Positions 34,462-38,245 of a stretch of DNA of 38,245 nucleotides are shown here, piece by piece. The stretch comes from Gonium pectorale (Eukaryota; Chlorophyta; Chlorophyceae; Chlamydomonadales; Volvocaceae). The position numbers were made by a program, and so were the translations under genes. The stretch spans positions 2,472,944 through 2,511,188 of the forward strand of contig LSYV01000007.1 in the NCBI GenBank assembly GCA_001584585.1, given 5' to 3'. Under the pieces are notes generated by a model. It made no database searches, was not told the origin of the DNA, and saw only the letters and a program-made list of their open reading frames with translations. How positions within the stretch are numbered: position 1 is the stretch's first letter; each line of letters opens with the position of its first letter.

Positions 34462-35713
34462 CGCCTCAGCAGGCGTGTTGGGCCATGCTCCATGACGTGC
34501 AGTGCGCATGCTAGGCGGCATGCCTTCAGGGGGAGGGCCCCTGAGGTCCACTTTGTGTATGCGGGCTGATTCATGCCACGCCATGGCGGGGCGTGATGGA
34601 CCTCCGATGGCCCTTGGTCCTAGGTGCAGCACAGCACGCGCCTGTCATGGCACGATGCGTGCGTGCCCGCGGCCAGGGGGCTGGGTGTCATGGCAGGCGC
34701 GCGTGGCTTTCGTGCCCGCTCCATGGTGCGGTGGCATGGCTGTGCCTTGACGGCTCAGCGGGGGTAAAAAGGTCAGAGAGCGTTCCGGTAGGGGGCGTGT
34801 TGGTGGGGACTTAGCCTCGCCAGGGGTGAGCGCAGGTCAGTCCCGGTACCTTTCCTCGGTGCCCGTGTGACCGTGCTTGGTGCAGCGACCTGGCGCTGCA
34901 TGGGTTCGAGCTGCCAACGGTGCGATGGTCGCCGTGGGCGGCCTCCTGGCGGGCGTACGCGTGGCATGGTTGTAGCGGCGGCGGTTGTAGCGACTGATGT
35001 CTGGTACGGTGCGCGGCACCTAAACCTTACCTGGCGTCGATGCGACGGCTGCCGAGCAGCTTGCAAAAAGCGCTTGCGGGCGCAAAGGAGGTACAGGAGC
35101 GTGGTCGCACCGATCCCGCAGCCAGCGGGGCGGGGACACCATACTGTCTCGACTGCACTGCTCGGCAAGCCCTGCAGCTTCAGGCACCTTGACTGATCCT
35201 GTTTGACGGGCTTCGAGCGAGCGCAGCCTGCCGGCCCCGCTGGAGGGTCCAAGCGCGGGTTGCATTGGACTACCGTAGGCGCTGCGTCCCCTGTGCAGTG
35301 AGTTCCGGGGGGTCTGCACTCACTCGCGGCATGCGGAGTGCTGCGCGCCTGCGCTACAGCTGTCGTTATAGCAGTCTCACGGCAGGCATGTGCTCTTGCA
35401 CCATTGCGTGCCTATGCTTGGCCTCTGGCTGTTTACCGGCGCCCGCAGGATTGCAGATGATTCATGCCCTCTAGTTGCACGCGGATTGAAGAATGTCTGG
35501 TCCGTGCCGTGAAGTCGCACGTGATGAAGGCGCTCAATCTGCGAAGCGCTGGCTGTGCTGGCCACTCTGCTGACTCCAGGCACATGACCAGGGGTGGAGG
35601 GGGTGGTGGTGGATATACCGTCGGAAAACACTACGGTGGGAGTGATCCCTCAACAAGAGGACATGTGCCATACTCCCCCCCTTAACACACGCGATGGTGT
35701 ATGATCACGCGCA

Positions 35714-35744
35714 AACTTTACTCTTACTTTACTTTTACTTTTAA
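35714..35744 (+). repeat. Low-complexity ACTTTT-type tract
   Basis: Degenerate repeats of acttta/acttttt units lie in the intergenic region, with no known function. Confidence 0.7.
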
Positions 35745-35839
35745 GGCGCTCTCCGAAGACTGGCGCCATTTGCCACCTTCACCTTCGGTTACCGTAGGGC
35801 GTCGGGAAGAAAGGCCAGAGCATTTGTCGTGCGCCAGGT

Positions 35840-35844
35840 TTACA
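35840..35844 (-). other. Poly(A) signal TGTAA of the dihydrouridine synthase gene
   Basis: TTACA on + reads TGTAA on the minus strand, 355 bases after the stop codon at 36199. Position and strand suit its 3' UTR. Confidence 0.5.
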
Positions 35845-35914
35845 CGCTTAACACCGGCGGCACCGGTCCCCGCACTGGTCCCCGGCGTCCGCCCCATGCA
35901 GTCAGGTATCGCCG

Positions 35915-35983
35915 AACATGTAGCCTCCGCCGGATGTCCACGAAAAAAAAAAAGACACCGGTGCATGGAGGGCTACATATGTT
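35915..35983. repeat. Imperfect inverted repeat with A-rich loop
   Basis: The left arm starts aacatgtagcctccgccgg and the right arm ends ggagggctacatatgtt. They pair over about 18 bases with small bulges. The loop contains 11 A in a row (35943-35953). It could be a transcribed hairpin or a small mobile-element remnant. Confidence 0.7.
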
Positions 35984-36198
35984 AATACACACCCGAAGGT
36001 GCGACGTTGCCAGTACAGGGCCCGTCACAAACTGGCCGACGGAGACGAGCAGATGGTCCACACCGCAAACTCATGCCGACCAGCAAAGCTCTGCGCAGTG
36101 CAGTTCGGCCCCTTCACAAACATCCCTGATTCAAGCCAAGCTCTTCTGCTTCAGCCGCCTTGGCGTCCTCGTCACCTTGCCCGCCTCCTCTACCGCGC

Positions 36199-37629
36199 TC
36201 ATCCGCGCTCCAGCTCCGACTCATCGTCTCGTCCGCGCCGCCCGCCCCTCCGCCCGCCTCCTCGCTCCTCCTCCGCTCCTCCTCCTCCTCCCAGCCCGCC
36301 TCCGCGGCTGGCGTCGCCGTCCCGGCCGCCGGCGCGCACCTCCTCCTCCCAGCCCACCACCCGCTCCCGCCCGATCCGCTCCAGCGCCGTCAGCGCCTCG
36401 TCGTCGCTGGCCGCCTCCCACAGCGCGTCCGCGATGGCCTCGTGCGCCTGGGGGGACTGGCAGCGCAGCAGGCGCTCGGCCCAGGACAGCCCCTCGAGGC
36501 CCTCACCAACCCGCGGGTCAGCCGTGTCCATGCGGGTCAGGATGAGCGGGTGCTCGCGGCTCAGCTGGCCGTACACCGTCTCCGGCAGCGCCCGGTACCT
36601 GCCGGCCAACAAGAGGTTGGCGATTGCAGCGCCACGGAGAGGGTACACGTTTATCTTGAGAGAACGGGCATGCGACGCGGCAGGCAGGATGGGGAGCCGG
36701 GAGGCGGCGTTCGGCAGCAGGGCACACTGACCGGTGAGCGGGCGGTGGGCTGCCAGCTGATGAACCGTATGAGACGGGCGCTGTAGTGGCCCGACCCGAC
36801 CCACCCCATGCCGCCGCGATGCGCCGCCACTCGCCTGCCGCGGGCCCGTACCCACGCGCCCGCTCCACCTGCCCCACCTCACCTGGTGAGGAAGTCGAAG
36901 TGCCATGGGAAGAAGTACCAGGCCTTGCGCCGCCCGAACGCGTCGTCCCCGAAGTGCTCCTTCATAAAGCTGACGAGCAGCCGGTAGATGCCCACGCGCT
37001 CCAGGGTGCTGGGTAGCAGCTCGCGGCCCTGCACGGGTAGGGAGGGAGGGAGCTTGAGTTCGGAGTCAATGAGGACGGGCTGGAGCCTGAAAGGGTTATC
37101 CCGTCGGGTAAAGGCAGATGAAGGGCAGATGGCGAAGGCACACGGGTCAATCTATGCCGCGTCACGGCACTGTTTGCGGGAGAGAGAGAAGCCCCAGGTG
37201 CAGGGCGGAGGCCTGGCACTGCAGTGTTCCGCCCCAGAGCCGTGCTAGCAGAGCAGAGCAGTGCACCGCCCCCCCCCACCCCGGCGCACCTCCTTGAACT
37301 CCTGGAAGATCCACGGCTTGATGAGGGCGCCCCGACCCGTCATCACCGCCGCACAGCCCGAGTCCGCCAGCCGATAGGCCGCCTCGTAGTGCGTCAGGAT
37401 GTCCCCTGCGGGATAGGAGTTTGGGGGGAGGTGAGACGGGGTCGGGTAAGGAGGGCAGGGGGCTGGGGAGTTGTCCGACTTGCTTTCCTCCCGACGACTG
37501 GCCCGGGCGCTTCATCACGGCTGAACGCCGGCCCTGCCCGCCACCGACCCACCGTTCCCGATGATGGGCAGCGAGGGCATCGAGGACGCCACGTCGCGCA
37601 CAGCCGCCCAGTCGGCAGCCCGCTTGTAC
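36199..37629 (-). CDS. tRNA-dihydrouridine synthase, C-terminal part (5' end outside window)
   Basis: Visible minus-strand exons are 37553-37629, 37290-37405, 36883-37028 and 36199-36598, about 246 residues, joined in phase. Dus enzymes reduce uridine to dihydrouridine in tRNA using FMN and NADPH. The match is the second half of the TIM barrel: YKRAADWAAV, SLPIIGNGDI (phosphate-binding loop), then CAAVMTGRGALIKPWIF, corresponding to the ARGALLKPW signature of eukaryotic Dus proteins, especially DUS3. The helical domain follows with AFGRRKAWYFFPWHFDFLTRYR. The last ~130 residues diverge from the DUS3 proteins I know and end in a Gly/Arg/Glu-rich tail. Exons with the catalytic Cys and the N-terminus lie past 38245 or in unrecognised exons. 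The subfamily (DUS3-like or another algal Dus) is not certain. Confidence 0.82.
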
Positions 37630-38245
37630 CTGCGTGTGGGAGACGGAAACCAGGCGACGAGGAGGAGGGGGGAGGACGAGGCGGGGGTTCAGCGGCGCAT
37701 GCGGCGTATGGTTCCCAAACTGATGTGAAGGGCGCAACCCGGGGGAAAGTAGTCGGCGTTGGGGGCATCAGGAGATGGAAGAGTCGGCTAGAGCAACCGA
37801 AGGGGAATCCAGTAATCTCATCATCTGCCCTGTCGATCTTCCCGCCGGCCCTCGTGTACATCCACGACCCCTTGGCCGCACCACCCGACATGCGTGCGTA
37901 AACGACGCCCAGTCGAGGGGCTCCGTCGGATGGATTCCGTCTAGTAGAACCGCACGCGCGCCAGTCACGCGAGCGTTATGACATTTCGTAATCGTGCAAC
38001 GCCGCCCGAACGGGCCATGGCGCAAGCGTCTGCGTACGCACGTGCAAGTGCGCGTGCATTGCCGTCAGAGGATGGAGTTGTCGGTCCCGGCCCCCGAAGA
38101 GGCAGCCGAAGGGGAATCCATGTTATCTCATCACACGGCAGCTGCCGACCGCTCATGCGTCACGCCACAAGGCCCACCCAGGCAGAGACGCGCCCAGACA
38201 CGCAGGGGCATCCAGGGCACAGCCTTCCGGGGCCCCTCGCGCGCC
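37630..38245 (-). other. Probably intron of the dihydrouridine synthase gene
   Basis: The preceding exon, expected to encode an HGR-type motif and end in phase 2, is not found before the window edge, so this stretch appears to be a long intron. It contains a degenerate direct repeat of about 30 bases (37794-37824 and 38103-38134). No other feature is seen. Confidence 0.5.
37794..38134 (+). repeat. Dispersed direct repeat, two copies
   Basis: ccgaaggggaatcca followed after a few bases by atctcatca occurs at 37797-37824 and 38106-38134. Weaker similarity extends about 20 bases to the left (gatgga-gtcgg). The copies lie about 310 bases apart in the presumed intron. Confidence 0.7.

Larger units (their letters stand above)
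34462..36198. other. Convergent intergenic region between PPC decarboxylase and the dihydrouridine synthase
   Basis: This 1.7-kb stretch should hold both 3' UTRs. On the minus strand a TGTAA lies at 35840-35844. It also contains a low-complexity acttt-type tract at 35714-35744 and a hairpin with an 11-A loop segment at 35915-35983. No exon is recognised. Confidence 0.55.

Noticed and set aside
34900..34920. ggttcgag resembling a tRNA T-loop
   Set aside because: No acceptor, D-arm or anticodon stem could be placed around it. Similar GTTCGA strings elsewhere lie in exons or are isolated.
1..38245. Bacterial-style operon or defence/metabolic cluster
   Set aside because: All recognised genes are eukaryotic, intron-rich, on mixed strands and act in different compartments.

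Overview
The window is nuclear DNA from a green alga, most likely a chlorophyte of the Chlamydomonas/Volvox type. It is GC-rich, and nearly every gene is split by many short introns (donors mostly GTGAG/GTGCG, acceptors CAG). The proteins resemble the plant/algal members of their families: a plant P5-type PDI, PP5 with a plant-like C-terminus, a plastid-type haem oxygenase, SRR1 and HAL3-type PPC decarboxylase. TGTAA, the usual chlorophyte poly(A) signal, is present downstream of at least two genes. The species cannot be named from the sequence. All gene models were spliced by hand from reading frame, intron phase and family conservation. In every model the exon lengths add up in phase.

Layout: (1) 122-2803 +, C-terminal part of a P5-type protein disulfide isomerase ending in KEEL; (2) 3959-6957 +, a 706-residue low-complexity protein of unknown function with five RRxS motifs; (3) 9243-15316 -, complete 13-exon TPR protein phosphatase 5; (4) 16229-18544 -, COQ3 O-methyltransferase of ubiquinone synthesis; (5) 20217-23009 +, SRR1-like protein; (6) 23744-27385 -, PLP-dependent threonine aldolase; (7) 28733-31009 +, plastid haem oxygenase; (8) 32715-33056 -, an uncertain 113-codon ORF head to head with (9) 33107-34461 +, phosphopantothenoylcysteine decarboxylase; (10) 36199-37629 -, 3' part of a tRNA-dihydrouridine synthase running off the right edge.

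The genes are mainly housekeeping functions in different compartments: ER folding, cytosolic signalling, mitochondrial quinone synthesis, plastid bilin synthesis, CoA synthesis and tRNA modification. There is no operon and no obvious pathway cluster. I saw no transposon, CRISPR array, tRNA or rRNA. I did not find a clearly new biological system. The points most worth a second look are three apparent GC-AG introns among about 51, the RRxS array in the unknown protein, a perfect hairpin just after the proposed COQ3 start codon, a His-Gly repeat at the haem oxygenase N-terminus, a Lys-rich tail on the PDI, and a possible 50-bp bidirectional promoter at the PPC decarboxylase gene.
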